Origin: Brasilonema sp. CT11
GTDB lineage: Bacteria > Cyanobacteriota > Cyanobacteriia > Cyanobacteriales > Nostocaceae
NCBI RefSeq assembly: GCF_017982655.1
Contig: NZ_JABXYX010000015.1
Span: 43,931 to 107,930 of the forward strand
Length of the DNA: 64,000 nt
Reading direction: 5' to 3'
Shown here: positions 28,211 to 36,484 of the stretch, one piece after another
How the letters are laid out: each line of letters opens with the position of its first letter
Position numbering within the stretch: position 1 is the first letter of the stretch
The notes under the pieces: generated by a model
Database searches by the model: none
The model's input: the letters and a program-made list of their open reading frames with translations, nothing else
Told to the model about the DNA's origin: nothing
Position numbers and translations under genes: made by a program

Positions 28211-28531
28211 GATGGCAAAGGGAAATGGTGGCTGGCGCAGCTACAAGGAGAAAAAACGCATATTTTGTCACCACTGCCAGTATAAACCGAATTAGCTGTA
28301 TTAATTACACAAGTTGTAGCCTTGCCTAAAGAGAATGGATTTGACGATGTAGTACGGTGTTGTATTGAGTTGGGAGTCGCAGTTATTGCACCGAGGGTGA
28401 GCGATCGCTGGGCTTGTAATACTCAAGCTATTCTCAAAGCTCATCAGAATTGCCTTGGGTGTTTTAGCAAAATTAGAATGCTCCTAAATAGAGACATAAG
28501 AAAACGTTTTATTACGAGGATTACCTTGTGA
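28208..28531 (+). pseudogene. Possible degraded open frame of unknown origin
   Basis: One frame reads MDGKGKWWLAQLQGEKTHIL to a stop at 28283, then continues in the same frame with TELAVLITQVVALPKENGFDDVV and IAPRVSDRW to a stop at 28529. Both halves have a protein-like composition, which suggests one gene with a nonsense mutation, but I do not recognise the family. Its 3' end overlaps the C45-type gene on the other strand. Confidence 0.25.
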
Positions 28532-29617
28532 AAAAATCAGTTTTCTTTCTTTCAAATTCATCACAACCGTTGATACAGTTCCATAGGTGAGTCCATCAAA
28601 GATATTTCTCTCTGACTGGCGACATATTGGTAAGTTTCCTTCTTGATCAAGAAGAATTTTTAACATATCAGCTTCATGTCGTCCCGATTGAGTGGACGTA
28701 AGAAACTTTGCTCGAACAATTCGCGCCGCTGAACTTTCGGTTTCTTCGGGTAAGTCAATCTTTTCTGTTTTTGAAGTGATAAATCCATTCGTGTGAACAA
28801 CAACATTATTCACTTCAACTTCGTTTTCATTGAGAGTAAATAATTCGTTCCCAGCAAGTTCGAGATTCACATACTTACCTGAATCATCCGCGATCAGAAT
28901 GTTACTCATCGTTGCTCGCTCAGCAGCAGTGATTGCATGATACGCTTGACTGAGTGAGGTAGAATCTAAAACTTTTCGCAAAAGTATATGCACAGGAATT
29001 CCTCCTGTACTTGCTCGACATTTAAGAATGTTGAGACAAACCCCAATACCCGCTGTGTTTAAGCCGATTTTGACAAAACCTGGCTCTCCTAAAGCAACAA
29101 AGCGGAAACCATCCTGTCGTGTCACGTCAAAAATGACAGCTAAGTTCTCAAATTCTTCTACCCAATCCCAATTTTGCCCGAGAATACGACTCTGTTTGAA
29201 GTAGATAGAAGTACATTCATTAGGTGTACTAGAGCGAAGTATTTCAGTTCGGGACATCAGCATGACGACTTCCCAAAGCGATCGCCCTGCGTGAGATGCG
29301 ATCGCCTCTAGTTCAACAGCATACTCGTGTGAAAATTTTTGAATCCGCTCAAAAAACGCTAACGAAGTCGCCTTGAGCGAAGCATCAGTCCATTGGGCAA
29401 AAAGTTTTGCTCTGTAAAGTTCAAAAGCTCTTTCAATGCGGTGACTAAGCTTAGTACCATGTTCTGCTCCGATCTCTTCTGGAGAACCTGTTAAACGAAC
29501 TAAGGGTAATTTTGCTGTTGGATGTTCTTCAATAAGATTTGGGGGAACAATCTTTAAGCCTTGAGCGGTAAGTAATTCAACAATTGAATCTTGACTTATC
29601 TCAGGGTGATCTGACAC
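28484..29617 (-). CDS. C45-family (acyltransferase/Ntn-hydrolase type) peptidase-like protein
   Basis: The 377-residue protein matches the acyl-CoA:6-aminopenicillanate acyltransferase / peptidase C45 family. The probable nucleophile is Cys135 in TPNECTSIYF, followed by LGQNWDW, the usual block after the nucleophile. VKIGLNTAGIGVCLN and the C-terminal SQGNPRN also fit. In active members this Cys becomes the new N-terminus after self-cleavage; here it is preceded by about 134 residues including an RLTGSPEEIGAEHG start block. It hydrolyses or transfers an amide-linked acyl group; the substrate is unknown. It is monocistronic. Confidence 0.75.
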   Translation of the reverse strand: MSDHPEISQDSIVELLTAQGLKIVPPNLIEEHPTAKLPLVRLTGSPEEIGAEHGTKLSHRIERAFELYRAKLFAQWTDASLKATSLAFFERIQKFSHEYAVELEAIASHAGRSLWEVVMLMSRTEILRSSTPNECTSIYFKQSRILGQNWDWVEEFENLAVIFDVTRQDGFRFVALGEPGFVKIGLNTAGIGVCLNILKCRASTGGIPVHILLRKVLDSTSLSQAYHAITAAERATMSNILIADDSGKYVNLELAGNELFTLNENEVEVNNVVVHTNGFITSKTEKIDLPEETESSAARIVRAKFLTSTQSGRHEADMLKILLDQEGNLPICRQSERNIFDGLTYGTVSTVVMNLKERKLIFSQGNPRNKTFSYVSI

Positions 29618-29660
29618 AACAGTCGTCTCCCACTACATTAGTTTGTATAACAGGACAGAG

Positions 29661-31178
29661 TTATGACCTATTTAAGCTTGCTTCTCTAAGTACCATCGAA
29701 GCTCGCCATCTTAATATCAGTGTTGTCCCGGCTGTTAATAATATACCAAGCAACAGACCTTTTAGGCTGAGACTTTTACCGCCGTCAGTTACCAAAATAC
29801 TTTCCAGTATCACAGAGGGTAATAATATCCCACTCGGAAGCAATAACCTATTAAAAGTTAACTTTCTTTTCGCTAAAGTCGTTAAGAGCGCTAAGCAAAG
29901 CCCTAGAGGGATAAAAGTTAGTGCATAGTAAAATAATTTCTGCTCTTTCGGGAACCATTCCAAGAGATTCAAAGAATAAGAATTTGATTTATCTATATAA
30001 ACTTGAACAGTCGCTCCAGAATAAGTGATGACTATATGATGGGAATTAGTATCTGCAAAAACATTAGGAATAGTTAATTTTGTATCTGCCCCGTTTGCTC
30101 CAGTCATCGGTGTTCGTATTCGCAAGTCTAAGTCAGTTCCCTGCTGTCCTAGTGTAAAATTGCGATGAAGAGAATCACCTGAAAGTGAGATGATGCGTGC
30201 AGGTCCAACTTGAGCGATATCAGCAGTAGCAACGGTAGTAATTATTGTAAATTGAGAAGTATCACGTATGCTTTTACTCAATAAACTTACAGGTTCTGTT
30301 GTTTTCAGCCAATGGTTGGAACTTAAAACTACACCTTTTTCATTTTTGATATCTGGTGACTGACCTTGGGATAATAGTTCGGGGAGTTGACCAGTACGAT
30401 CCTGATAAGTTCCTGTTCCACTCAGTTGATAGGAAGCTAGCAAAGACTTACCAAAAATGTCACTGTAATTCTTCTGACTAAAAAGTTCTGATACTTCATG
30501 CTTAGAAATGGCTTTATCCGCAATATAAACATCTGAAACCTGTCCCTGCCAAGGTCTATCACCTGTTCTCTCATTGCCAATCAAGAGTGGATAGTTCAAA
30601 GACCAATTACTCAGATTAGTTGTATTCTGCCAGAGAACAGAAATAAGAAATGATACAAGTATGTATCCAATAAAAAATACAGTAAGTTTTTTAATAGAAT
30701 TGTTCTTTCTACTATTTTCTAAACGTATTAAGGTGTAGATAAAGCTTTCCGAATTCCACAGACAAAAGCAGATTAGACCCACTAATCCACCTATAGTATT
30801 GTTAAAAATATCAGCAGGAGTAGGTGTTCTAGAAGGGAGAAACACTTGCAGTGCTTCAACTGTTGATGATAAACCAGCACTCAGAAGTATCACTATTATC
30901 AATTGATTCATTGGCTTCATCTTCATTCTCTGTAACAGACTAGCCAAACCGAAACCGAAAGGCGCAAATAGTAAAATATTGTTTACCTGGTCTTTAAAAA
31001 AACTGGTGTTATCAAAACTGGCAACAAGGGCTGGTAGCGAAAAACTTTTTGGAAAATGAAAATTAAACGGGAAAAGTGTAGCTATTAACACTATGATAAC
31101 GCTCAAAGTTATCAGAATTACATCTCCTGGAATACCCAATTTATTAGAAATGAGGCTAACAATTTTGCGTCTCTTCAT
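29661..31178 (-). CDS. VanZ-like membrane protein fused to a LamG-type lectin domain
   Basis: The 505-residue protein begins with a VanZ-like domain of about four spans (residues 16-150), with FKDQVNNILLFAPFGFGL and PSRTPTPADIFNNTIGGLVG as family blocks. One more span follows near 165-180. Residues about 190-390 look like a concanavalin/LamG fold (LLASYQLSGTGTYQDRTGQLPEL, ITYSGATVQVYIDKSNSYSLNL). Three hydrophobic spans close the protein (about 410-490). The lectin-like part should face the periplasm and bind a glycan. VanZ-like proteins relate to envelope resistance but have no defined enzymatic activity. Confidence 0.75.
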   Translation of the reverse strand: MKRRKIVSLISNKLGIPGDVILITLSVIIVLIATLFPFNFHFPKSFSLPALVASFDNTSFFKDQVNNILLFAPFGFGLASLLQRMKMKPMNQLIIVILLSAGLSSTVEALQVFLPSRTPTPADIFNNTIGGLVGLICFCLWNSESFIYTLIRLENSRKNNSIKKLTVFFIGYILVSFLISVLWQNTTNLSNWSLNYPLLIGNERTGDRPWQGQVSDVYIADKAISKHEVSELFSQKNYSDIFGKSLLASYQLSGTGTYQDRTGQLPELLSQGQSPDIKNEKGVVLSSNHWLKTTEPVSLLSKSIRDTSQFTIITTVATADIAQVGPARIISLSGDSLHRNFTLGQQGTDLDLRIRTPMTGANGADTKLTIPNVFADTNSHHIVITYSGATVQVYIDKSNSYSLNLLEWFPKEQKLFYYALTFIPLGLCLALLTTLAKRKLTFNRLLLPSGILLPSVILESILVTDGGKSLSLKGLLLGILLTAGTTLILRWRASMVLREASLNRS

Positions 31179-31753
31179 AATACTCCACGTTCTTTGTTTT
31201 TTTAGGAATGGATAATTGAACTACTGATAACTGGTAGACGCTTAAATAAGAGTCAAAAACATGTTTGTTAATAAACACTTTTCTTCATGTTATTTATTTG
31301 TAAAAGTTGGTGTGTAAACAAATGTAATTTTTTTATAAAAACATCATAAAGATAGGTATTTGTAAAATACATATATAGGAATCCGGTTTGATTTGGTGAG
31401 ACCAGTGCTGCAGGAGGGTTTCCCTCCGTAGGCATCTGGCGAACCCGAAGGGTGAATTGACTCGTAGAGGTAGGGAACAGGGAACAGAAAGTGTACCTAG
31501 CTTCGTCAAAAATCAAATATGAGTCCTATATAGTAACTACATTAGGAGATCAGGTTTTTCCAGATTTCAAAGCATCTCGTACTAATCATCGATACTGAGC
31601 AACCTTTATACTTTAAAACCTTAAGCAAAGGCTATTTAACTCACTTACCTAAGATCTGTGAAAGCAACTTGACAAAGAAATTAGTTATACCTTAATTTGT
31701 AAGTATTTCGCAAAATGAAGCGAGAGCGAAAAAAATTCCCAGGAGTTTGATAA
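31179..31753. other. Gene-free region with one dispersed repeat
   Basis: This 575-bp AT-rich stretch lies between the divergent VanZ-fusion and DUF6174 genes and must hold both promoters. The only structured part is the GC-rich repeat at 31405-31456, then a short GTAGGGAACAGGGAACAG heptamer run at about 31470. No open frame is worth calling. Confidence 0.5.
31405..31456. repeat. Dispersed GC-rich palindromic repeat (GGAGGGTTTCCCTCC family)
   Basis: The block GCTGCAGGAGGGTTTCCCTC continues into CGTAGGC...CTGGCGAACCCGAAGGGTGA. It is shared almost base for base with the reverse complement of 48994-49054 and partly with 15833-15888. Confidence 0.75.
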
Positions 31754-32281
31754 ATGCTTAGAACCTTGAATATGAAATCAATGCCTATACGCTTGCCGAT
31801 TGTTATTGGTGCAGGATTAGTAATGTCTCTAAGTTTGCACACACCAGTAATATCGAAATCCCCTATAGTGGTAGCACAATCATCAGCCAAAAGTCAAAAT
31901 GATTCACAGCAATTAAAAACTAATCAGCGTTTGTGGAATCAGAAAAATATCTCTAACTATCGCTATACACTTAGCCGGAGTTGCTTCTGCACAGCCGAAG
32001 CAAGAGGACCAGTCATCATTGAAGTGCGTAACGGCAGAACAACTTCTGTGACTTCTGTCGCCACTGGTCAACCAGTTAATCCAGAACTATTCCAAAAATA
32101 CGATACAGTTCCTAGGCTTTTTAATTTAATTAAGGATGCGATCAACAAGAAAGCAGATAACTTGGATGTTAAGTATAATTCTACACAAGGCTACCCAACC
32201 CAAATTAACATTGATTACAAGAGTCAAGTAGCTGATGAAGAAGAATATCTGACAATTGAGAATCTACAACAGACTTACTAA
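31754..32281 (+). CDS. DUF6174-domain secreted protein
   Basis: The 175-residue protein has a signal peptide in its first 40 residues (hydrophobic LPIVIGAGLVMSLSL, cleavage probably after VVAQ). The mature part has the DUF6174 layout: LWNQKNISNYRYTLSRSCFC, then GPVIIEVRNGRTTSV, and the ending GYPTQINIDYKSQVADEEEYLTIE. The CFC cysteine pair near residue 79 is typical. The family has no assigned function. The start may be at Met8. It is monocistronic. Confidence 0.75.
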   Translation: MLRTLNMKSMPIRLPIVIGAGLVMSLSLHTPVISKSPIVVAQSSAKSQNDSQQLKTNQRLWNQKNISNYRYTLSRSCFCTAEARGPVIIEVRNGRTTSVTSVATGQPVNPELFQKYDTVPRLFNLIKDAINKKADNLDVKYNSTQGYPTQINIDYKSQVADEEEYLTIENLQQTY

Positions 32282-32398
32282 TAGACTCGTTTCCAGGTTC
32301 TACACATGTGTGACATTTAGATGGGTTTGCCCTGGTGGAATAGCCGCTATAAACGCTGCATTTGCGGCGATTTGTTAGCGGCACTGACATCCGCGAAT

Positions 32399-33220
32399 TC
32401 AGTTCTTCAGGAATGCCAGCAGATCGGCGTTAAATTGCTCCCGATGCGTGCTGTACAATCCGTGGCTTGCGCCCGGATAGACCTTCAGAGTCGAATTTTT
32501 GACAATCTGCGAGGAGAGACGACCTGAATTATCAATCGGCACGATTTGGTCGTCGTCACCGTGAATGATCAGCGTCGGCACGTCGATTTTCTTGAGGTCT
32601 TCGGTGAAGTCCGTTTCCGAAAACGCCTTGATGCAGTCGAGTGCGCCCTTGAGACCAACTTGCATACTCTGGAGCCAGAACTGCTCCCGCAGACCTTGTG
32701 AGATCTTGGCACCTGGTCTGTTAGCACCGTAGAATAGCTCGCTCAAGTCCTTGTAAAACTGGGAACGGTCGTTGGCGACGCCGGCGCGGATATCGTCAAA
32801 AACTTCAATCGGCAGTCCGCCGGGATTAGCTTCGGTTTTCAGCATCAGCGGTGGCACTGCGCCCACCAGCACGGCTTTGGCGACGCGATTTGTGCCGTGG
32901 CGACCAATATAACGGGTGACTTCGCCGCCGCCCGTCGAGTGACCGACTAGAACCACGTCTTTTAAGTCGAGGGTCTCAATCAGCGTCGCCAGGTCGTCCG
33001 CGTAGGTATCCATGTCATTGCCGTTCCAGGGTTGGCTTGAGCGTCCATGTCCGCGACGGTCATGAGCTATCGCCCGATAGCCGTTGGAAGCCACAAAAAC
33101 CAGTTGCTCATCCCAGGCATCAGCATTGAGCGGCCAACCATGACTGAAGACGACGCTTTGTCCTGTGCCCCAGTCCTTGTAATAGATCTGCGTGCCGTCT
33201 TTCGTCGCGATCGTACTCAT
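32399..33220 (-). CDS. Alpha/beta hydrolase, cofactor-free haloperoxidase (chloroperoxidase) type
   Basis: The 273-residue enzyme has the catalytic serine in VGHSTGGGE (about Ser95), the acid in [11 protein letters not shown] and the histidine in PGASHGLYS. The start [20 protein letters not shown] and the [13 protein letters not shown] oxyanion block are the classic signature of non-heme chloroperoxidase/arylesterase proteins. Length is normal. Base composition is clearly richer in G+C than the genes around it, with third positions often G or C, suggesting transfer from a GC-rich bacterium. Substrate unknown; esterase or perhydrolase activity is likely. Confidence 0.88.
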   Translation of the reverse strand: MSTIATKDGTQIYYKDWGTGQSVVFSHGWPLNADAWDEQLVFVASNGYRAIAHDRRGHGRSSQPWNGNDMDTYADDLATLIETLDLKDVVLVGHSTGGGEVTRYIGRHGTNRVAKAVLVGAVPPLMLKTEANPGGLPIEVFDDIRAGVANDRSQFYKDLSELFYGANRPGAKISQGLREQFWLQSMQVGLKGALDCIKAFSETDFTEDLKKIDVPTLIIHGDDDQIVPIDNSGRLSSQIVKNSTLKVYPGASHGLYSTHREQFNADLLAFLKN

Positions 33221-33379
33221 CTTTTTATCTCCTTTTCATGAGTCATTCTTTCACGAAATGCTTGGTACAAATTATTGGTCTTTAATTCTTTCCCCTGCTC
33301 GGGTGCTCGGGTGCCGCCTGCTACCCATTTGTATCTATATTATCGTTGCTTTAGCGCGTGAAAGGGCAATCAATAAATA

Positions 33380-33406
33380 AGCTGGGTTTCATTTTTCAAC
33401 CCAGCT
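33380..33406 (-). terminator. Hairpin between two minus-strand genes
   Basis: AGCTGGGTT (33380-33388) and AACCCAGCT (33398-33406) pair perfectly around a 9-nt loop. It lies 44 bp beyond the stop of the oxidoreductase gene at 33450. There is no clean T-run, so termination is only likely. Confidence 0.45.
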
Positions 33407-33449
33407 GACAAAATATAAAGAATTTAATACTCAAGCTGATAGTGAATAA

Positions 33450-34472
33450 CTACCGAACAAACTGAGGCATAATTTCAGCAGCGGTGAATAATCCGTAAAT
33501 ACCCCGCTGGTGCAATCCAATACCAGCTTTTAAATAACCAAACGCTGGTCCACAGACGTTGGCTGCCATACTGGTTTCATCTCCTAATGTGAAGGTATGG
33601 GTGGAAATTTTACCTTCAAAGGTGCGACCAGTGATTTTAACGTTGGTGCTAATGGGCTTTTTGGGATTGCGGGTATCAACTATGCCACCAACAGTTACGC
33701 GATCGCGCCCCACAATTCCAGCTATTTCTAGCATCACATCATCAGCGTGTTCCATGTTTTCTAAAGTCAGCACGCCATTGGTTTTATCTAGAAGTGCTTC
33801 TACTTCCTCATCCGTCATTGCCCTAGCAGTTTCCACAGTGTAACCGGGCATATGGGCAATATCTTCGCGGATGGTGGCGCGGTAAGCCTCCCAGTTCGCT
33901 ATTCCTACCCCAAAGGTAATTTTCACTTGATGAATTTCGGCGTAGCTTTGGGCGGCTAAAGCTGCTGCTGCTGTTAACAGTCCTGGTGTCGCACCACATC
34001 CTGTCATGTAGGTGATTCCTGCTGCTTGCAGTTCTTCTTTCATCGCCAGCAGTTGTTCCACAGCACTGGTGCGTTTAATCGCATCCACCAGTACCCCGCG
34101 CCATCCAGATTTGATAAACTGGCGAGCGACAGAGGCAATGAAATCATTAGGGAGATTGGGTAACGCCAGAAAATACCCGTCTACAGGATAAGATTTTTCT
34201 ATTAAATCCTCAACACTTTGATTTGTTAAAGTTCCAATGGGTTCTAAATAACCCACCGAACCTTGAGATTGATAAGTTGCAATGCATTTTTGAGCATTTA
34301 AACCATCAGCGGCGTAGGCGTAGCCTTGTTTGTCTGCTGCCGCTACTAAAAGCATTTCACGTTTTGGGGCGAGTACCTTGGCAGCGGCTTGTCCCAGTCC
34401 GCCAAACCCCAGTACTCCTACGCGCATTGCTTTCGGGAGATGAGTAGAACCTGTCACTTGCTCTGCATTCAT
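33450..34472 (-). CDS. Saccharopine-dehydrogenase-like Rossmann oxidoreductase
   Basis: The 340-residue protein has an N-terminal dinucleotide-binding motif [17 protein letters not shown] (about residues 18-34), then a region rich in helix and [20 protein letters not shown] near 155-175, similar to saccharopine-dehydrogenase-like and homoserine-dehydrogenase-like proteins of cyanobacteria. No substrate-specific residues can be named. It is cytosolic and monocistronic. The preceding 430 bp (34473-34905) hold no gene. Confidence 0.65.
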   Translation of the reverse strand: MNAEQVTGSTHLPKAMRVGVLGFGGLGQAAAKVLAPKREMLLVAAADKQGYAYAADGLNAQKCIATYQSQGSVGYLEPIGTLTNQSVEDLIEKSYPVDGYFLALPNLPNDFIASVARQFIKSGWRGVLVDAIKRTSAVEQLLAMKEELQAAGITYMTGCGATPGLLTAAAALAAQSYAEIHQVKITFGVGIANWEAYRATIREDIAHMPGYTVETARAMTDEEVEALLDKTNGVLTLENMEHADDVMLEIAGIVGRDRVTVGGIVDTRNPKKPISTNVKITGRTFEGKISTHTFTLGDETSMAANVCGPAFGYLKAGIGLHQRGIYGLFTAAEIMPQFVR

Positions 34473-34905
34473 AGTGAACTTTTTAGAGTTAGATAACAGC
34501 TTATCCTACCGTTTAACGGATAGCAGTCCTGGTTTGGCTAGTTTTGTAGCTGAGAATTGGATGATTCTGAGAATAATGAAAAAAATATTCAACAAATATC
34601 ACTGTTTTTACACCTCTTTCTCTTAATAATGCTGGTTTTTAGCCGTTTCCCCACTGAAATGAAAAGTTGAATTTTTAGCTTGACTAAATTGATATGGTTA
34701 AGGGAAACTTACAAATAACAGGTGTAACAACTAATAAGAGTAATAAGTTTTGTTAAGTTTCTGAGATATATATTTTGAGAGATGGAACATTAGTTAACAA
34801 ATGGCAAATTTGTAGCTAAGGAAAAATGCTGTTGCAGAGGGCTGCATTTGTAGTCAGTTGCTATAGCAGTACTGTCCAAGCCTAGTATTTTGGTTGGCAA
34901 AGAGC
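34473..34905. other. Gene-free divergent region
   Basis: This 430-bp AT-rich region lies between the oxidoreductase gene (minus) and the DUF2997-ycf35-ferredoxin cluster (plus). It must contain both promoters. No repeat, hairpin with T-run or known operator was recognised. Confidence 0.4.
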
Positions 34906-35115
34906 ATGGAGACATTAGAGTTCGTAATTTTTCCAGACGGTCGGGTACAAGAAAAAGTCACTGGCATCATAGGTGCTTCCTGCGCTGAAGTTACAGCAGC
35001 TATAGAGGCACAGCTAGGACAGGTACTAACTCACGAGCCAAGCTCAGAATATTTTGCGACCATTGTGCAGCAATCCAATGTGGTAAATACGCAAACTACG
35101 TTTAGCGATTGGTAA
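34906..35115 (+). CDS. DUF2997 family small protein
   Basis: The 69-residue protein starts at ATG 34906 (METLEFVIFPDGRVQEKVTG), which fits the DUF2997 start better than the ATG four codons upstream. The family block is PDGRVQEKVTGIIGASCAEVTAAIEAQLG. It is cytosolic with one cysteine and no known catalytic motif. It precedes ycf35 by 39 bp and the ferredoxin gene; the three are often linked in cyanobacteria and probably share a function. Confidence 0.75.
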   Translation: METLEFVIFPDGRVQEKVTGIIGASCAEVTAAIEAQLGQVLTHEPSSEYFATIVQQSNVVNTQTTFSDW

Positions 35116-35154
35116 GTTTTCATTCATTGTTTAGTTCATTCATTCACAACCGCC

Positions 35155-35541
35155 ATGTCACACTTTAGCCAGATTAAGACCCAAATCCGTAACGTTGATT
35201 CCTTAAAGGATGCACTGAGCGATTTAGGTGTAGATTGGAAGCACGGTCCACGTGAAGTACGTGGTTATCGCGGTCAAACTCATAATGCCGAAGTTACCAT
35301 TGAGCAGGAAAATGGTTATGATATCGGCTTTAAATGGAATGGCAAAGAATACGAACTGGTTGCTGACTTACAATATTGGCAACAAAATTTATCAGTAGAA
35401 GGTTTCTTACGGCAAGTCACACAGCGATACGCGTATCATACAGTCGTCAAAGAAACTGCTCGTGTTGGATTTCAAGTTGCTGAACAACAAAAAAATGAAG
35501 ATGGTTCCATTCGCTTACTTGTACAGCGCTGGAGTGCGTAA
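35155..35541 (+). CDS. ycf35: Ycf35 / DUF1257 protein
   Basis: The 128-residue protein is the DUF1257 family protein called Ycf35 in algal plastid genomes. It has MSHFSQIKTQIRNVDSLKDALSDLG at the start, VRGYRGQTHNAEVTI and YDIGFKWNGKEYELVADLQYWQ in the middle, and VQRWSA at the end. The function is unknown but it is widely kept in phototrophs. Its TAA overlaps the ATG of the next gene by one base, so the ferredoxin is likely translationally coupled. Confidence 0.85.
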   Translation: MSHFSQIKTQIRNVDSLKDALSDLGVDWKHGPREVRGYRGQTHNAEVTIEQENGYDIGFKWNGKEYELVADLQYWQQNLSVEGFLRQVTQRYAYHTVVKETARVGFQVAEQQKNEDGSIRLLVQRWSA

Positions 35542-36002
35542 TGTCTGATTTTTTGCCGTCGCCGGAACAAAGCGAAGATCACCGTTCAGGTTTGGAACCA
35601 GAATTGGGCGGTTTTTTACGAGACGCGCCAGAACGTTCTGGTTTGGAACCTGAATTAGGGGGTGTGTTGCGTCAAAAAGGTGTTTACGTTGACGAAATTA
35701 CCTGTATTGGCTGCAAACACTGTGCCCATGTCGCCCGTAATACGTTTTATATTGAACCAGATTATGGGCGATCGCGTGTTATACGTCAAGATGGCGATTT
35801 ACATGAGGTCATTCAAGAGGCAATTGACACCTGTCCTGTAGACTGCATCCACTGGGTAAAGTACACCGAGTTGAAAAAGTTAGAAGAAGAGCGCAAATAT
35901 CAGGTTATACCCTTAATTGGATACCCAGTGGACGGAGCAGTTGTTGCTGCCGAACGGCGACGCAAAAAACAAAGACTAACCCGTAAAAAACCCCGTTATT
36001 AA
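35541..36002 (+). CDS. 4Fe-4S ferredoxin-like protein
   Basis: The 153-residue protein carries one cluster motif, Cys55-x2-Cys58-x2-Cys61 (CIGCKHCAHVARNTFYIE) with Cys98 followed by Pro, and an extra Cys102, as in single-cluster Fer4 proteins. The N-terminal 45 residues contain a 13-residue direct repeat, RSGLEPELGG(F/V)LR, at 15-27 and 32-44. The C-terminus is a basic tail (RRRKKQRLTRKKPRY). It is probably an electron-transfer partner in a process shared with Ycf35 and the DUF2997 protein. Which enzyme it serves is not shown by the sequence. Confidence 0.85.
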   Translation: MSDFLPSPEQSEDHRSGLEPELGGFLRDAPERSGLEPELGGVLRQKGVYVDEITCIGCKHCAHVARNTFYIEPDYGRSRVIRQDGDLHEVIQEAIDTCPVDCIHWVKYTELKKLEEERKYQVIPLIGYPVDGAVVAAERRRKKQRLTRKKPRY

Positions 36003-36066
36003 AATTCATTTCATAATTACATGGAGGATTGATCACAAACCAGCCCTCCTGTTTTTCACTCATGGG

Positions 36067-36109
36067 GTATATCATCCGCAAGACATGTTGCGTCTTGCGG
36101 ATGATATAC
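36067..36109. other. Perfect 18-bp-stem hairpin after the ferredoxin gene
   Basis: The arm GTATATCATCCGCAAGAC (36067-36084) pairs perfectly with 36092-36109 around a 7-nt loop. There is no T-run, so it is not a standard terminator; it could stabilise the mRNA 3' end or be the remains of a small element. Confidence 0.6.
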
Positions 36110-36152
36110 ACCAGACGCCAAGGCGGACAGAAAGCCTCTTGCATAAGCTTGT

Positions 36153-36484
36153 CTGAGTAATATCATGTCAGGTTGAATAGTTGTCCGCAGCGAAGCGCAT
36201 ACGAAGTGAAGCGCGTAGTGTAGACGCAAAGCGGCTACCCTGCGGGAAGCCCCCTCTTACAAAGGTAGGTATTTTGGATTTGGTCATTTTTTGACGATTT
36301 CAGCCGACCCTTAAATCCTGAAACGACCAAACTACGTTAAATACCTGAGAATTTTCTCAACTATTTTCGAGATTCCAAAAAACCTACCCTTGAAAGGGGA
36401 AGCCCCCTCCGGGGTCTACGTTTCACTTCGTTCCACTCGCTGCGGACATATCGTAAGTAGTTATGCGGACATGATATTACTCAG
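36153..36484. repeat. Composite inverted-repeat element with a MITE nested inside
   Basis: CTGAGTAATATCATGTC (36153-36169) and its exact complement GACATGATATTACTCAG (36468-36484) are 17-bp perfect outer ends, related to those at 17376-17590. Inside are GC-rich palindromic repeats (GTCCGCAGCG...CGCTGCGGAC) and, inserted in them, the 141-bp MITE copy 2. The right end overlaps the last codons and stop of the DUF4335 gene. This element fills the gene-free stretch 36003-36476. Confidence 0.65.
36256..36396. mobile_element. 141-bp MITE, copy 2, inverted relative to copy 1
   Basis: It is the reverse complement of 15921-16061 with no difference that I can see. It is flanked by the direct repeat GGGAAGCCCCCT (36244-36255 and 36397-36408), 12 bp long; part of this may be chance inside the GC-rich repeat it entered. 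Confidence 0.8.
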
